A DNA stretch of 64,000 bases from Herbaspirillum huttiense. Lineage in GTDB: Bacteria; Pseudomonadota; Gammaproteobacteria; Burkholderiales; Burkholderiaceae_D. The notes below the pieces were generated by a model, which was not told where the DNA came from, made no database searches, and worked only from the letters and a program-made list of their open reading frames with translations. The stretch covers positions 5,627,776 through 5,691,775 of the forward strand of contig NZ_CP037993.1 of the NCBI RefSeq assembly GCF_004367745.1. The letters run 5' to 3'. This document shows positions 16,974 to 26,430 of this stretch, one piece after another (position 1 is the stretch's first letter; each line of letters starts with the position of its first letter). The position numbers and the translations under genes are program-made.

Positions 16974-18140
16974 TCAATAAACCGATGGCGACTGGCGCTG
17001 CTCGCGTGCTTCGCGCTCAATCGCCTGGGCCTGCATGAAGGCATCGAAGGAACGCTCGATGGTCGCGCGCTCGACATCGCGGGTGATGAAGACGATGCGG
17101 CTGCGGCGGTCTTCCGAGGGCCACTCCGGCAGCGTGGCCGTGGGGTGGAAGATGTGCTGCACGCCGTGGATGACGGTCGGCTTGTCCTCGCCCTTGAGAT
17201 TGAGGATGCCCTTGATGCGCAGGATGTTGGGGCCCTTGAAGCCGACCAGCAAGCTCAGCCACTCATCGAAGAGCACCGGATCGATGGGTTCGTCGAAGGT
17301 AAAGCAGAAGGCGCGGATGTGGTCATCGTGACGATTGACGTCGTGGGCGTGATCGTCATGGTGGTGGCCATGATGATCGTGGTGTCCGTGCTCGTGGCCA
17401 TGGCCGTGGTGATGGTGCGCATGATGGGCATGCGCCTCTTTCTCGGCGAAGGCTTGCTCGTTGAGCCAGCGCGCGACGTCAGGCATCTTCTCGCCGGGCT
17501 TGAAGAGACCCGCGTCGAGCAGCTCGGCAGCAGCGATCTGCCCGACCTGAGGCTGCAGCTGGCGCGCGCCGGGATTGAGCGTGCGCAGGCGCGCCTGCAG
17601 GGCCGACAGCGTATCGGCGTCCACCAGGTCGGTCTTGGTCAGCAGCAGGCGGTCGGCGACGGCGGCCTGCTGGATCGCTTCCGGGTGATGGTCCAGGGTC
17701 GACATGCCATTGACGGCATCCACCGTGACGATCACGCCATCGAGGCGATAGCGCTCCGAGATGAAGGCATCGGTCATCAGCGTATGCAGGATGGGCGTGG
17801 GCGAGGCCAGGCCGGTGGTCTCGATGACCACACGGTCGAACTTGCGCTGGCCGCCTTCGGCGAAGCGCCAGGTGATGTCCTTCAAGGTCTTCTTGAGGTC
17901 GCCACGGATGGTGCAGCACAGGCAGCCGCTGCTCATCTCGACGATGGTCTCTTCCTGGCTGTGGGCCACCAGCAGGTGATCCAGGCCGATCTCGCCGAAC
18001 TCGTTGATGATGACCAAGGTGTTCTTCATCTCCGGCTGGGTGATGAGATGGTTCAGCAGCGTGGTCTTGCCGCTGCCCAGGAAACCGGTCAGCAGGGAAA
18101 CGGGGATCGGCGCGCTGCCGGCAGGGACGGATGGATTCAT
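16974..18140 (-). CDS. CobW/COG0523 GTPase with His-rich metal loop
   Basis: A 388-aa G3E-family metallochaperone GTPase. The P-loop TGFLGSGKTT is at 18-27, the metal-binding CLCC motif follows SSGC near residue 72, and the switch region is VIETTGLASP. A loop at about 236-275 is extremely rich in His and Asp (blocks of HHHHGHGHEHGHHDHHGHHH), then a CobW C-terminal domain (CFTFDEPIDPVLFDEWLSLLV..ILRIKGILNLKGED). Such proteins deliver zinc or cobalt to target enzymes. I found no Zur-like palindrome in 18141-18361. The next gene upstream on the same strand is ribA, separated by a terminator. Confidence 0.9.
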   Translation of the reverse strand: MNPSVPAGSAPIPVSLLTGFLGSGKTTLLNHLITQPEMKNTLVIINEFGEIGLDHLLVAHSQEETIVEMSSGCLCCTIRGDLKKTLKDITWRFAEGGQRKFDRVVIETTGLASPTPILHTLMTDAFISERYRLDGVIVTVDAVNGMSTLDHHPEAIQQAAVADRLLLTKTDLVDADTLSALQARLRTLNPGARQLQPQVGQIAAAELLDAGLFKPGEKMPDVARWLNEQAFAEKEAHAHHAHHHHGHGHEHGHHDHHGHHHDDHAHDVNRHDDHIRAFCFTFDEPIDPVLFDEWLSLLVGFKGPNILRIKGILNLKGEDKPTVIHGVQHIFHPTATLPEWPSEDRRSRIVFITRDVERATIERSFDAFMQAQAIEREAREQRQSPSVY

Positions 18141-18224
18141 GGTGTAAGGACGGGGAGAAAGGACGACGCAGCCGTCATGCTACCTGATGCGCCAAGCGGG
18201 CTGCTTCCGCGAGACAAAAAAAAG

Positions 18225-18246
18225 ACGGACCGCATGGGGTCCGTCC
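18225..18246 (-). terminator. Terminator of ribA
   Basis: GACGGACC and GGTCCGTC form an 8-bp stem with a 6-nt loop. An eight-base A-run on its left gives a U-run on the minus strand directly after ribA. Confidence 0.8.
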
Positions 18247-18361
18247 TGACGGCAAGCCGCGCCCGGCGGGAGCCGGTGTCTTTACCTGGTTTTACCGCAC
18301 GGCAGGAATTCACGCTCTGAATGGCCGCCTGCCGTGTATTCACCCGCGTGATGAATGCGCG

Positions 18362-19048
18362 TTACTCGTTGTCGTGCGCATCCAGCGGCACTTTTTCCGT
18401 CTTCTCTTCGGTCTTGGCCAGTCCCGGCAGCAGGTGGCCCAGCTTGCGCGCCTTGGTGCCCAGGTAGCCGATGTTGAAGGGATTGTGGTTGGCGATCAGC
18501 GCGATGCGCTCGGCCACGGTGATGCCGCTGTCTTCCAGCGCCTTGACCTTGCGCGGGTTGTTGGTCATCAGGCGCAGGCTGGTGATCTTCAGGTGCGCCA
18601 GCATGGGCAGCACGATGGTGTAGCGGCGCATGTCGGCGGGGAAGCCCAGGCGTTCGTTGGCTTCGACCGTATCGGCGCCCTGGTCCTGCAGGTGATAGGC
18701 GCGGATCTTGTTCAACAGGCCGATGCCGCGGCCTTCCTGGCGCAGATAGAACAGCACGCCACGGCCTTCCTTGGCGATCTTCTTGAGGGCCGCTTCCAGC
18801 TGGGCACCGCAGTCGCAGCGCTGGGAGAACAGGGCATCGCCGGTCAGGCACTCGGAGTGCACGCGGCCCAGGACCGGCTCGCCGTTGCCGACATCGCCCA
18901 AAGTCAGGGCCAGGTGTTCCTTGCCGGAAACTTCATCGTAGAAGGCGTGCAGTTCGAAGGTCGCCCAGGGCATGGGCAACTTGCACGAACTGACGAAAAC
19001 CAGTTTTTCTTCCGGCGCGGCAGCGGCCGGTGCGATCGGTGAGGACAT
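18362..19048 (-). CDS. ribA: GTP cyclohydrolase II
   Basis: A 228-aa enzyme that opens GTP to 2,5-diamino-6-ribosylamino-4-pyrimidinone phosphate, the first step of riboflavin synthesis. The zinc site is [19 protein letters not shown] (three Cys). The catalytic [41 protein letters not shown] and [33 protein letters not shown] are all present. It is monofunctional, not fused to RibB, and stands apart from other rib genes. No FMN riboswitch is evident in its 235-bp upstream region. Confidence 0.95.
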   Translation of the reverse strand: MSSPIAPAAAAPEEKLVFVSSCKLPMPWATFELHAFYDEVSGKEHLALTLGDVGNGEPVLGRVHSECLTGDALFSQRCDCGAQLEAALKKIAKEGRGVLFYLRQEGRGIGLLNKIRAYHLQDQGADTVEANERLGFPADMRRYTIVLPMLAHLKITSLRLMTNNPRKVKALEDSGITVAERIALIANHNPFNIGYLGTKARKLGHLLPGLAKTEEKTEKVPLDAHDNE

Positions 19049-19162
19049 GACAACCTGCTTTCGAATCGAATGCTCAGAACCGCGTATCTTACCTTGCGCC
19101 CGGGTTTATTTCAGCGCGCGGGCCGCTCCGGTGAAGGCAATTGTCCAATTCGTGCAGGGAAT

Positions 19163-19192
19163 TTGAACAGGCCGGGCCGGCCGCGTCATAAT
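19163..19192 (+). promoter_or_regulatory. Possible sigma-70 promoter for the GMC dehydrogenase gene
   Basis: TTGAAC at 19163-19168 and CATAAT at 19187-19192 are separated by 18 bp, about 92 bp before the gene start. Confidence 0.45.
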
Positions 19193-19283
19193 GCCAGCCA
19201 GTCCGGGACACACCGGACACGGTGCCAGCCCCAAGGGCGGCATCCCCTTGAAAGCCGGTCAACGATAACAAAGGGAGACAACC

Positions 19284-20915
19284 GTGCTGTTCGATTACGT
19301 CATCGCCGGTGGCGGCTCGGCGGGTGCCACGCTGGCCGCCCGCCTGTCGGAAGATCCACGCGTCACGGTCTGCCTGCTGGAAGCCGGCGGCCAGGGCGAC
19401 AGTCTGCTGGTGCGCACCCCGGCCGCCGTGGTGGCCATGCTGCCCGGCTACGGCAAGCTCAACAACTGGGCGCTGCAGACCACTCCCCAGGCCGGCCTGA
19501 ACGGCCGCCGTGGCTACCAGCCGCGCGGCCGCGCCCTGGGCGGCTCTTCGGCCATCAACGCCATGCTCTACATCCGTGGCCAGCGCCAGGACTACGATGG
19601 CTGGGCCCAGGCTGGCTGCCCGGGCTGGGACTGGGAGTCGGTCCTGCCCTACTTCAGGCGCTCCGAGAACAATGTGCGCGGGGCCGATGCCTGGCACGGG
19701 GCCAGCGGCCCATTGCAGGTCTCGGAACAGAATCGCCCGCGCCCGATCACGCGTGCCTTCATCGAGGCGGCGCAAGCACGCGGCTATCCGCTGTGCCAGG
19801 ACTTCAATACCGGTGACAACGAAGGCGTCGGCCTGTACCAGGTCACGCAATTCCACACGTCCGATCATCGCGGCGAGCGCTGCTCGGCGGCGGCCGCTTA
19901 CCTGCATCCGGTGATGGGCCAGCGGCCCAACCTGACCGTGCTGCGCCAGGTGCGCGCGCAACGTGTCTTGTTCGAGGGCAAGCGCGCAGTGGGCGTGGCC
20001 TATCGCCAGCAGCAGCAAGAAGCGCAGGTGCGCGCCACGCGTGAAGTCATCATCGCTGCCGGGGCCTTTGGCTCGCCGCAATTGCTGCAACTGTCGGGGG
20101 TGGGGCGGCCCGAGGACATCCTGCCGCATGGCATCGCCCTGCATCACGCCCTGCCCGGCGTGGGTCAGAACCTGCAGGATCACCTCGATTTCACGCAAGG
20201 ATGGACCACCCGCGACACCGACAACTTTGGCCTGGGCGTGGTCGGCGGCCTGCGCCTGCTGGGCCAGCTGCTGCCCTGGAAGCGCCATGGCGAGGGCCTC
20301 ATCGCCACGCCCTTTGCGGAAGGCGCGGCCTTCCTCAAGACCCGTCCGGAGCTGGAGCGGCCGGATATCCAGCTGCATTTTTGCATCGCCATCGTGGATG
20401 ACCATGCAAGAAAGCTGCATGCCGGTTATGGCTTCTCCCTGCACATGTGCATGCTGCGCCCGCATTCGCGCGGCCGCGTGGGGCTGCAATCGGCCGATCC
20501 CATGGCCGATCCGCTGATCGATGCGGGCTATCTCTCCGACCCGCGCGACCTGGCCACCATGATCGCCGGGGCCCGCATCGCGCGCCAGATCGTCATGACC
20601 GAACCGCTGCGCCGCTATTGCCGGCGCGAACTCTTCGGTGGCCGCGAGGGCATGGATGACGCGGCCTGGGAAGCCATGATCCGCCAGCGTGCCGATACCA
20701 TCTATCATCCCGTGGGCACTTGCCGCATGGGCGAGGATCAGATGGCGGTGGTCGATGCGCAATTGCGCGTGCATGGACTGCAGGGCCTGCGCGTGGTGGA
20801 TGCGTCGGTCATGCCCATGCTGGTCAGCGGCAACACCAATGCTCCCACCATCATGATTGCCGAGAAGGCAGCCGACATGATCCGCGCCAGCCAGAACCAT
20901 GCCGAGGCAGCCTGA
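19284..20915 (+). CDS. GMC-family FAD alcohol dehydrogenase
   Basis: A 543-aa glucose-methanol-choline oxidoreductase. The FAD-binding YVIAGGGSAGATLAARLSE is at the N-terminus, followed by the GMC signatures GRALGGSSAINAMLYIRGQ and GAFGSPQLLQLSGVG, and the catalytic His region [33 protein letters not shown]. The start is GTG at 19284 with GGGAG 7 nt upstream. The next gene, an aldehyde dehydrogenase of the coniferyl type, begins 33 bp after the stop. Together they would oxidise an alcohol to an aldehyde and then an acid, perhaps an aromatic or allylic alcohol from lignin. Substrate not proven. Confidence 0.9.
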   Translation: MLFDYVIAGGGSAGATLAARLSEDPRVTVCLLEAGGQGDSLLVRTPAAVVAMLPGYGKLNNWALQTTPQAGLNGRRGYQPRGRALGGSSAINAMLYIRGQRQDYDGWAQAGCPGWDWESVLPYFRRSENNVRGADAWHGASGPLQVSEQNRPRPITRAFIEAAQARGYPLCQDFNTGDNEGVGLYQVTQFHTSDHRGERCSAAAAYLHPVMGQRPNLTVLRQVRAQRVLFEGKRAVGVAYRQQQQEAQVRATREVIIAAGAFGSPQLLQLSGVGRPEDILPHGIALHHALPGVGQNLQDHLDFTQGWTTRDTDNFGLGVVGGLRLLGQLLPWKRHGEGLIATPFAEGAAFLKTRPELERPDIQLHFCIAIVDDHARKLHAGYGFSLHMCMLRPHSRGRVGLQSADPMADPLIDAGYLSDPRDLATMIAGARIARQIVMTEPLRRYCRRELFGGREGMDDAAWEAMIRQRADTIYHPVGTCRMGEDQMAVVDAQLRVHGLQGLRVVDASVMPMLVSGNTNAPTIMIAEKAADMIRASQNHAEAA

Positions 20916-20948
20916 CACTGTTCGATGACACCATGCAAGGATGCATCA

Positions 20949-22367
20949 ATGACTGATACCACCGCTGCAGAATTGCAGCAGCTCTTCACCGCGCAGCAGC
21001 AGGCGTTTGCTGCCGACAGTGATCCTCCCCATGCGCTGCGCATGGACCGGCTGGCGCGCCTGCAGGCGCTGATGGACGAGCACGAAGCGGCCCTGATCGC
21101 CGCCATCGATGCCGACTTCGGGGGCCGCTCGCAGCATGAAACGCGCATGGCCGAACTGTTCGTGCTGCGCGCCGGCATCCGCCATGCGCAATCGCACCTG
21201 AAACGCTGGATGCGTCCGCAGCGGGTGGCCACCGCCCTGCACTTCCTGCCCGGCAGCAATCGCCTGCTGGCGCAGCCGCTGGGCGTGGTGGGCATCATCT
21301 CGCCGTGGAATTACCCGCTGCAACTGGCGCTGGGCCCGGCGCTGGCGGCACTGGCGGCGGGCAACCGGGTGCTGCTCAAACCCTCGGAACTGACGCCCCG
21401 GCTCTCGGCCCTATTGGCGGAGCTGGTCGCGCGATACTATGCCCCGGAGGAAATGGCCGTGGTCACCGGGGACGCCGGCATCGGACAGGCTTTTGCATCG
21501 CTGCCGTTCGATCATCTGTTCTTTACCGGATCGACCCAGGTCGGACGCCAGATCGCGCAACTGGCGGCGGCCAACCTCACACCCGTCACACTGGAACTGG
21601 GCGGCAAGTCGCCTGCCATTCTCGATGCCTCGTGCCGCTTGCCGGCCAGCCTGCAGCGCATCGCCTTCGGCAAGCTGCTCAATGCCGGGCAGACCTGCGT
21701 GGCACCGGACTATCTGCTGGTACCGCGCGGACAAGCGGCCGGGGTGGCGCAACAACTGGCCGCAGCGATGGGCCGTCTGTATCCGCGCCTGCATGACAAC
21801 CCCGACTACACCGCCATCATCAGCCCGCGCCATCGGGCGCGATTGCAGGCGATGGTGGAAGAAGCACGTGCGGCGGGTGCGCAGGTGATCGAGGTGAACC
21901 CGGCGGGAGAACAGCTGGGCCAGAGCCGCAAGCTGGCACCCACGCTGATCCTGGGGGCGACTGCGTCGATGCGGGTGCTGCAGGAAGAGATCTTCGGACC
22001 GGTGCTGCCCATCCTCGAATACGAAACGCCCGAGCAAGCCATTGCGCATGTGAGACAAGGTCCGCGCCCGCTGGCGCTGTACTGGTTCGGCGAGGATGCG
22101 GCACGGCGCGAACAGGTGCTGCGGCAGACCCTTGCGGGCGGCGTGACCATCAATGATTGCCTGTGGCACCTGGTGCAGGAGGAGCAGCCCTTTGGCGGCG
22201 TCGGCGAAAGCGGCATGGGCGCGTATCACGGACGCTGGGGCTTCGATACCTTCAGCAAGCGCAAGCCGGTGTTCCGGCAGGCGCGATTCAACGGCGGGAC
22301 GCTGCTGCATCCGCCTTATGGAAAAAAATTTGAATGGGTGATGGGGTTGATCAGGCGATTGAGCTGA
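20949..22367 (+). CDS. calB: Coniferyl aldehyde dehydrogenase type ALDH
   Basis: A 472-aa aldehyde dehydrogenase of the short, class-3-like group. It carries GVVGIISPWNYPLQLALGPALAALAAGNRVLLKPSE, the nucleotide-loop LFFTGSTQVGRQIA, ELGGKSP with the catalytic Glu, and GQTCVAPDYLL with the nucleophilic Cys. The C-terminal FNGGTLLHPPYGKKFEWVM resembles coniferyl-aldehyde dehydrogenases. It converts an aldehyde to a carboxylate using NAD(P). The start at 20949 has AAGGA upstream. It is the second gene of an operon with the GMC dehydrogenase. Confidence 0.85.
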   Translation: MTDTTAAELQQLFTAQQQAFAADSDPPHALRMDRLARLQALMDEHEAALIAAIDADFGGRSQHETRMAELFVLRAGIRHAQSHLKRWMRPQRVATALHFLPGSNRLLAQPLGVVGIISPWNYPLQLALGPALAALAAGNRVLLKPSELTPRLSALLAELVARYYAPEEMAVVTGDAGIGQAFASLPFDHLFFTGSTQVGRQIAQLAAANLTPVTLELGGKSPAILDASCRLPASLQRIAFGKLLNAGQTCVAPDYLLVPRGQAAGVAQQLAAAMGRLYPRLHDNPDYTAIISPRHRARLQAMVEEARAAGAQVIEVNPAGEQLGQSRKLAPTLILGATASMRVLQEEIFGPVLPILEYETPEQAIAHVRQGPRPLALYWFGEDAARREQVLRQTLAGGVTINDCLWHLVQEEQPFGGVGESGMGAYHGRWGFDTFSKRKPVFRQARFNGGTLLHPPYGKKFEWVMGLIRRLS

Positions 22368-22373
22368 CGCGGC

Positions 22374-23123
22374 TCATCCGGGAGCAGGCAGCAGATCCAG
22401 ATACAAGCGCAGCGAACGCTGCACGCTCTCGGCCACGAGGGTGGTGATGGCCGCATGGTCGCCGCTGACGCAGGCCTCATCAAGGGCGTCGTAATACGCC
22501 AGCCGGTCTTCCTTGCGGATGACCGCCGGGGGATAGCCGGATTTCATCAGTTCCAGGTTCAACAGCAGGCGGCCGCTGCGGCCATTGCCATCGATGAAGG
22601 GATGGATCTTCACGAAGCGCGTATGCAATTGCGCTGCACGTTCGACCGCATGCAGGCTGCCGGCCTGTTGATGCCACGCCAGCAAGGCGCGCATTTCATC
22701 GTTGAGATGCAGGAAATCCGGCGGAGTGGTGCTGGCACCGGCGATCACCACATTCTCGCGGCGATAGCGGCCCGCCTCATCGGCATCGATCCCCTTGAGC
22801 ACCAGACTGTGGATGTCCTTGATGTGCGCTTCGCTCAGGGGCTCGTGGCCGGCCACGACCTGCTCGACGAAGAAGATGGCATCGCGGTGATTGATGGCCT
22901 CGAAGTGCTCGCGCAGCGACTTGCCGCCGACGGTGATGCCTTCCAGCACCACCTTGGTTTCGCGCAGGGTCAGCGTGTTGCCTGCGAGGGCATTGGAATG
23001 GAAGCTCCAATCCAGTACCAATTTCTCGCGCAGCGATGCTTGCGTATAAGGAGGTAGAGGGCGCGCCGCATCAAGCGCTGACTTTGCAGCATCGACCGCG
23101 ACGTGCCGGGCGGCCGGTGACAT
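22374..23123 (-). CDS. Fic-domain AMP-transferase with mutated inhibitory motif
   Basis: A 249-aa Fic protein with the intact active site HPFIDGNGRSGR at residues 174-185 (His174), so AMPylation is chemically possible. An upstream flap-like region (NVVIAGASTTPPDF) positions the target. Class II Fic proteins carry an N-terminal inhibitory motif of the form S-x-x-x-E-G-N; here it reads S43-N-A-L-A47-G-N49, with Ala where the blocking Glu belongs. The codon is GCA, one base from GAA. No separate antitoxin gene is seen. The gene ends 7 bp from the convergent calB stop and starts 18 bp from the lipA stop. Confidence 0.9.
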   Translation of the reverse strand: MSPAARHVAVDAAKSALDAARPLPPYTQASLREKLVLDWSFHSNALAGNTLTLRETKVVLEGITVGGKSLREHFEAINHRDAIFFVEQVVAGHEPLSEAHIKDIHSLVLKGIDADEAGRYRRENVVIAGASTTPPDFLHLNDEMRALLAWHQQAGSLHAVERAAQLHTRFVKIHPFIDGNGRSGRLLLNLELMKSGYPPAVIRKEDRLAYYDALDEACVSGDHAAITTLVAESVQRSLRLYLDLLPAPG

Positions 23124-23141
23124 GGCCCTCTATGAAGATGG

Positions 23142-24134
23142 TCAGACCAACCCGTGCGCCTGCTGATCCGCATGGTAGCTCGAGCGCACCATCGCGCCCA
23201 CGGCGGCATGCACGAAGCCCATCTTGTAGGCCTCTTCCTCGTACATCTTGAAGGTGTCGGGGTGCACGTAGCGGCGCACCGGCAGGTGGTCGCCGCTGGG
23301 CATCAGGTACTGGCCGATGGTGAGCATGTCGACGTTGTGCGCGCGCATGTCGCGCATGACCTGCAGCACTTCCTCGTCGGTTTCGCCCAGGCCCACCATG
23401 ATGCCGGACTTGGTCGGCACTTCCGGATGCAGGTCCTTGAAGCGCTTCAACAGGCTCAGCGAATATTCGTAATCCGAACCCGGACGCGCTTCCTTGTACA
23501 GGCGCGGCGCGGTTTCGAGGTTGTGGTTCATGACGTCCGGCGGGGCCATCTTGAGGATTTCCAGCGCGCGGTCCATGCGGCCGCGGAAGTCCGGGGTCAG
23601 GATCTCGATGCGGGTCTCGGGCGACAATTCACGTACACGCTGGATGCAGGCTGCGAAGTGCGCCGCACCGCCATCGCGCAGGTCGTCGCGGTCCACGCTG
23701 GTGATGACCACGTAGGACAGGCGCAGCTGGGCGATGGTCTTGGCCAGGTTTTCCGGCTCGTTGGGGTCCAGCGGATCGGGGCGGCCGTGACCGACGTCGC
23801 AGAAGGGGCAGCGGCGGGTGCACTTGTCGCCCATGATCATGAAGGTCGCGGTGCCCTTGCCGAAGCACTCGCCGATGTTGGGGCAGGAGGCTTCCTCACA
23901 GACCGTCACCAGGTTGTTGGCGCGCAGGATGTCCTTGATCTCGTAGAAACGCGTGGTGGGCGAACCGGCCTTGACGCGAATCCAGTCCGGCTTCTTCAGC
24001 TTTTCGGCGGCTACCACCTTGATCGGGATCCAGGCGGTCTTGCCGGCGCCCTTCTGCTTGTCCAGCGGATTGGCGCGCGCCGAGCCGGTGGCATTGGAGG
24101 AAGAATCTGCTGCGGGAGTGAGTTCGGTAGTCAT
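23142..24134 (-). CDS. lipA: Lipoyl synthase
   Basis: A 330-aa radical-SAM enzyme that inserts two sulfurs into octanoyl groups on lipoyl domains. Both iron-sulfur sites are visible: [12 protein letters not shown] for the auxiliary cluster and [10 protein letters not shown] for the radical-SAM cluster. The C-terminal RSSYHADQQ supplies the Ser ligand. The N-terminal 50 residues are low-complexity and poorly conserved. It is 40 bp downstream of lipB on the same strand, forming the usual lipBA pair. Confidence 0.96.
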   Translation of the reverse strand: MTTELTPAADSSSNATGSARANPLDKQKGAGKTAWIPIKVVAAEKLKKPDWIRVKAGSPTTRFYEIKDILRANNLVTVCEEASCPNIGECFGKGTATFMIMGDKCTRRCPFCDVGHGRPDPLDPNEPENLAKTIAQLRLSYVVITSVDRDDLRDGGAAHFAACIQRVRELSPETRIEILTPDFRGRMDRALEILKMAPPDVMNHNLETAPRLYKEARPGSDYEYSLSLLKRFKDLHPEVPTKSGIMVGLGETDEEVLQVMRDMRAHNVDMLTIGQYLMPSGDHLPVRRYVHPDTFKMYEEEAYKMGFVHAAVGAMVRSSYHADQQAHGLV

Positions 24135-24174
24135 GTCGGTCGTTCCGGCCCCGGGCGCACGCGGCGCGTGGGGC

Positions 24175-24867
24175 TCAAGCCATGCCCGCGAAGCGGGCGA
24201 TCAGTTGGTCGGCAAGCAAGTCCTGGACAGCGTCCAGCCGGGCATCGGCAGCCCCGAGGGTCTGCATGTCCACGGTGGCCAGGCCTTCGTAGCCGCAGGG
24301 GTTGATCCAGGAAAACGGTGCCAAGTCCATCGCCACATTGAGCGAGACACCATGGTAAGTGCAGCCGTTGCCCCGTATCTTCAAGCCCAGCGCGGCCACC
24401 TTGGCACCCTGCCAGGGGCCGTCGGCGGCGTAGATGCCGGGCGCCCCCTCCTTGCGTACACCGGCCAGATTATACGCCGCCAGCGTGGCGATCACCGCCT
24501 CTTCGATGTTGTGCACGAATTCGCGGGCGAACAGGCGCGCCCCGCTGCGGTTGCGGCGCAGGTCCATCAACAGGTAGATCACCACCTGGCCAGGGCCGTG
24601 GTAAGTGACCTCGCCGCCACGGTCGGTCTGGACAATCGGGATGTCGTGCGGATTCAACACATGGGCACGGTCGGCCCCCAAGCCCAGCGTGTAGACAGGA
24701 GGATGCTCGACGATCCAGAGCTGGTCGGGGGTATCGGCGGTGCGCGCATCGGTGTAGGCGCGCATGGCGGCGAAGCTGGCCTCGTAGGGCTCGACGCCGC
24801 GCCGGACGATCTCGGGCCGGCGGGCGCCAGCCATGGGCGTGCTGGCGGTGGGCAGTGCGGTTTGCAT
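24175..24867 (-). CDS. lipB: Octanoyl-[ACP]:protein octanoyltransferase
   Basis: A 230-aa enzyme that moves octanoate from ACP to lipoyl domains, the step before LipA. Key motifs are [21 protein letters not shown], the catalytic Lys in [22 protein letters not shown], and the catalytic Cys in [12 protein letters not shown]. The first ATG is used. In many betaproteobacteria ybeD and dat lie directly upstream; here DUF2917 and LysR genes intervene. Confidence 0.95.
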   Translation of the reverse strand: MQTALPTASTPMAGARRPEIVRRGVEPYEASFAAMRAYTDARTADTPDQLWIVEHPPVYTLGLGADRAHVLNPHDIPIVQTDRGGEVTYHGPGQVVIYLLMDLRRNRSGARLFAREFVHNIEEAVIATLAAYNLAGVRKEGAPGIYAADGPWQGAKVAALGLKIRGNGCTYHGVSLNVAMDLAPFSWINPCGYEGLATVDMQTLGAADARLDAVQDLLADQLIARFAGMA

Positions 24868-24902
24868 GCCCGCCAGTGTAGCGAAATTCGTCTTTGCCCG
24901 TA

Positions 24903-25217
24903 TCAGAACCAGCGGATCAGGCCGTGCGGCAAGAGCTTGGCAATACGGACCGGATCGTCACTACACCCCTTGGGAGGCAAGGGCGTCACCGTGAACTCGG
25001 CCGCACCGTTGACCGCTTCGAAGATGGCGTCGCCGCGCCCGTGGTAGTCGAAGCAGCGGCCGGGCTGGAGCCAGATGTCGTCGCGGCAGCCGGCAATGGT
25101 CAGCCACACCAGTCCGGAGGTCACGCGGATGCGCACGCCGCCCTGCAGGCGACGGGTCTGTACCTGGCCTTGCTGCAACTGGCCGGGAAGGCTGGGATCT
25201 GTGAATGAAATTGTCAT
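24903..25217 (-). CDS. DUF2917 protein
   Basis: A 104-aa, probably cytoplasmic, beta-rich protein of the cupin-like DUF2917 family: [33 protein letters not shown] followed by [10 protein letters not shown]. No reaction is known. It is divergent from a GcvA-type LysR regulator with about 200 bp between them, an arrangement that suggests the regulator controls it. Confidence 0.75.
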   Translation of the reverse strand: MTISFTDPSLPGQLQQGQVQTRRLQGGVRIRVTSGLVWLTIAGCRDDIWLQPGRCFDYHGRGDAIFEAVNGAAEFTVTPLPPKGCSDDPVRIAKLLPHGLIRWF

Positions 25218-25413
25218 GGCGCGGGTTCCTTTGCTCGACTGTCTGAATCGCCAGGCAAGCCGCGTCCCTGCCGCGATGCCCGGGAGGGTGCGGCTGCAAG
25301 GGGGAAGATGCCTGGAATGATGCGTGATGAGTCATCATTGTAGGAAAGCCCGCAAGCGCAGCAAAACGATATATATTGCTTCTCCTTGCTAATTTAATTC
25401 ACAAGGATCCGTC

Positions 25414-26364
25414 ATGGCCGATTTGCGCAAGCTCCCCAACCTGGCCGCCCTGCGCGCCTTTGATGCGGCCGCCCGCCATGGCTGTTTCTCGCGTGCGGCT
25501 GAAGAGGTGCACGTCACGCCGGGGGCGATCAGCCACCAGGTGCGCGCGCTGGAAGAAGACCTGGGCCTGCAGCTGTTCCATCGCCATGGCAAGCGCATCA
25601 GCATCACCGAGACCGGCGAACGCTTCGCCGCCACCATCCGCAAGGCCCTGGGCGAGATCGCGCAAGCGGCCGACCACCTGCGCAGCCTGACGCGCCAGCA
25701 GCGGCTGGTGATCTCGGCCACGCCCTCCTTCGCCTCACGCTGGCTGGCACCGCGCCTGTGGAAGTTCATCGATGCCCATCCGGAAATCGAGGTGGTGCTG
25801 CAATCGGGCAGCCACCTGGCCGACCTGCGGCTGGACGGGGTGGACATCGGCATCCGCTTTGGCCGGGGCCAGTACGCGGGCGTGGTCACCGAGAAACTGA
25901 GCGAGGACTACTACTACCCGGTGGCCGCGCCCGGCTATCGCGGCAAGCAGAACAAGAAGCTGGTGCGTCCCGCCGACCTGGTGCACTGCACGCTGCTGCG
26001 CATGGATACGCGCGAATCCTGGCAACCGTGGCTGACGCTGGCCGGGCTGGACCTGCCCGAGCCGCGCGGCACGCTGGTGGTGGAGGATTCTTCGCTGACG
26101 CTGCGCCATGCGGTGGAGGGCAAGGGGGTGGCGCTGTCACGCCATACGATTGCCTGGCAGGAGATCGCCAGCGGCACGCTGGTGCGGCTGTTCGACGTGG
26201 CGCAGCTGTGCGAGGAGGCGCACTACCTGGTGCACCTGCCGGAAGGGCTGGAGAAGCCGGGCGTGGCGGCCTTCAGGAAATGGATCGTGGAAGAGATGCG
26301 GCAATTCCAGGCGCAGTCGGAATGGCCGGGCACGGTGCAGAAAACGTCAACCCGCAAGAAGTGA
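25414..26364 (+). CDS. LysR regulator, GcvA group
   Basis: A 316-aa LysR-type regulator. The helix-turn-helix lies in LAALRAFDAAARHGCFSRAAEEVHVTPGAISHQVRALEEDLGLQLF at residues 9-54. The rest is the effector domain, with TPSFASRWLAPRLWKF and IRFGRGQYAGV typical of the GcvA/AmpR group. The intergenic stretch before it is AT-rich around 25365-25395 and could hold its operator. Its likely target is the divergent DUF2917 gene. Effector unknown. Confidence 0.9.
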   Translation: MADLRKLPNLAALRAFDAAARHGCFSRAAEEVHVTPGAISHQVRALEEDLGLQLFHRHGKRISITETGERFAATIRKALGEIAQAADHLRSLTRQQRLVISATPSFASRWLAPRLWKFIDAHPEIEVVLQSGSHLADLRLDGVDIGIRFGRGQYAGVVTEKLSEDYYYPVAAPGYRGKQNKKLVRPADLVHCTLLRMDTRESWQPWLTLAGLDLPEPRGTLVVEDSSLTLRHAVEGKGVALSRHTIAWQEIASGTLVRLFDVAQLCEEAHYLVHLPEGLEKPGVAAFRKWIVEEMRQFQAQSEWPGTVQKTSTRKK

Positions 26365-26373
26365 TGCGCACAT

Positions 26374-26411
26374 GAAAAAACCGGCGCGCCTTGCGGGCTG
26401 CGCCGGTTTTC
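26374..26411. terminator. Bidirectional terminator between the LysR gene and ybeD
   Basis: AAAACCGGCGC pairs with GCGCCGGTTTT, with A- and T-runs on both sides. It serves both convergent genes. Confidence 0.8.
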
Positions 26412-26430
26412 GCCAGGGGGATGGCGGACC

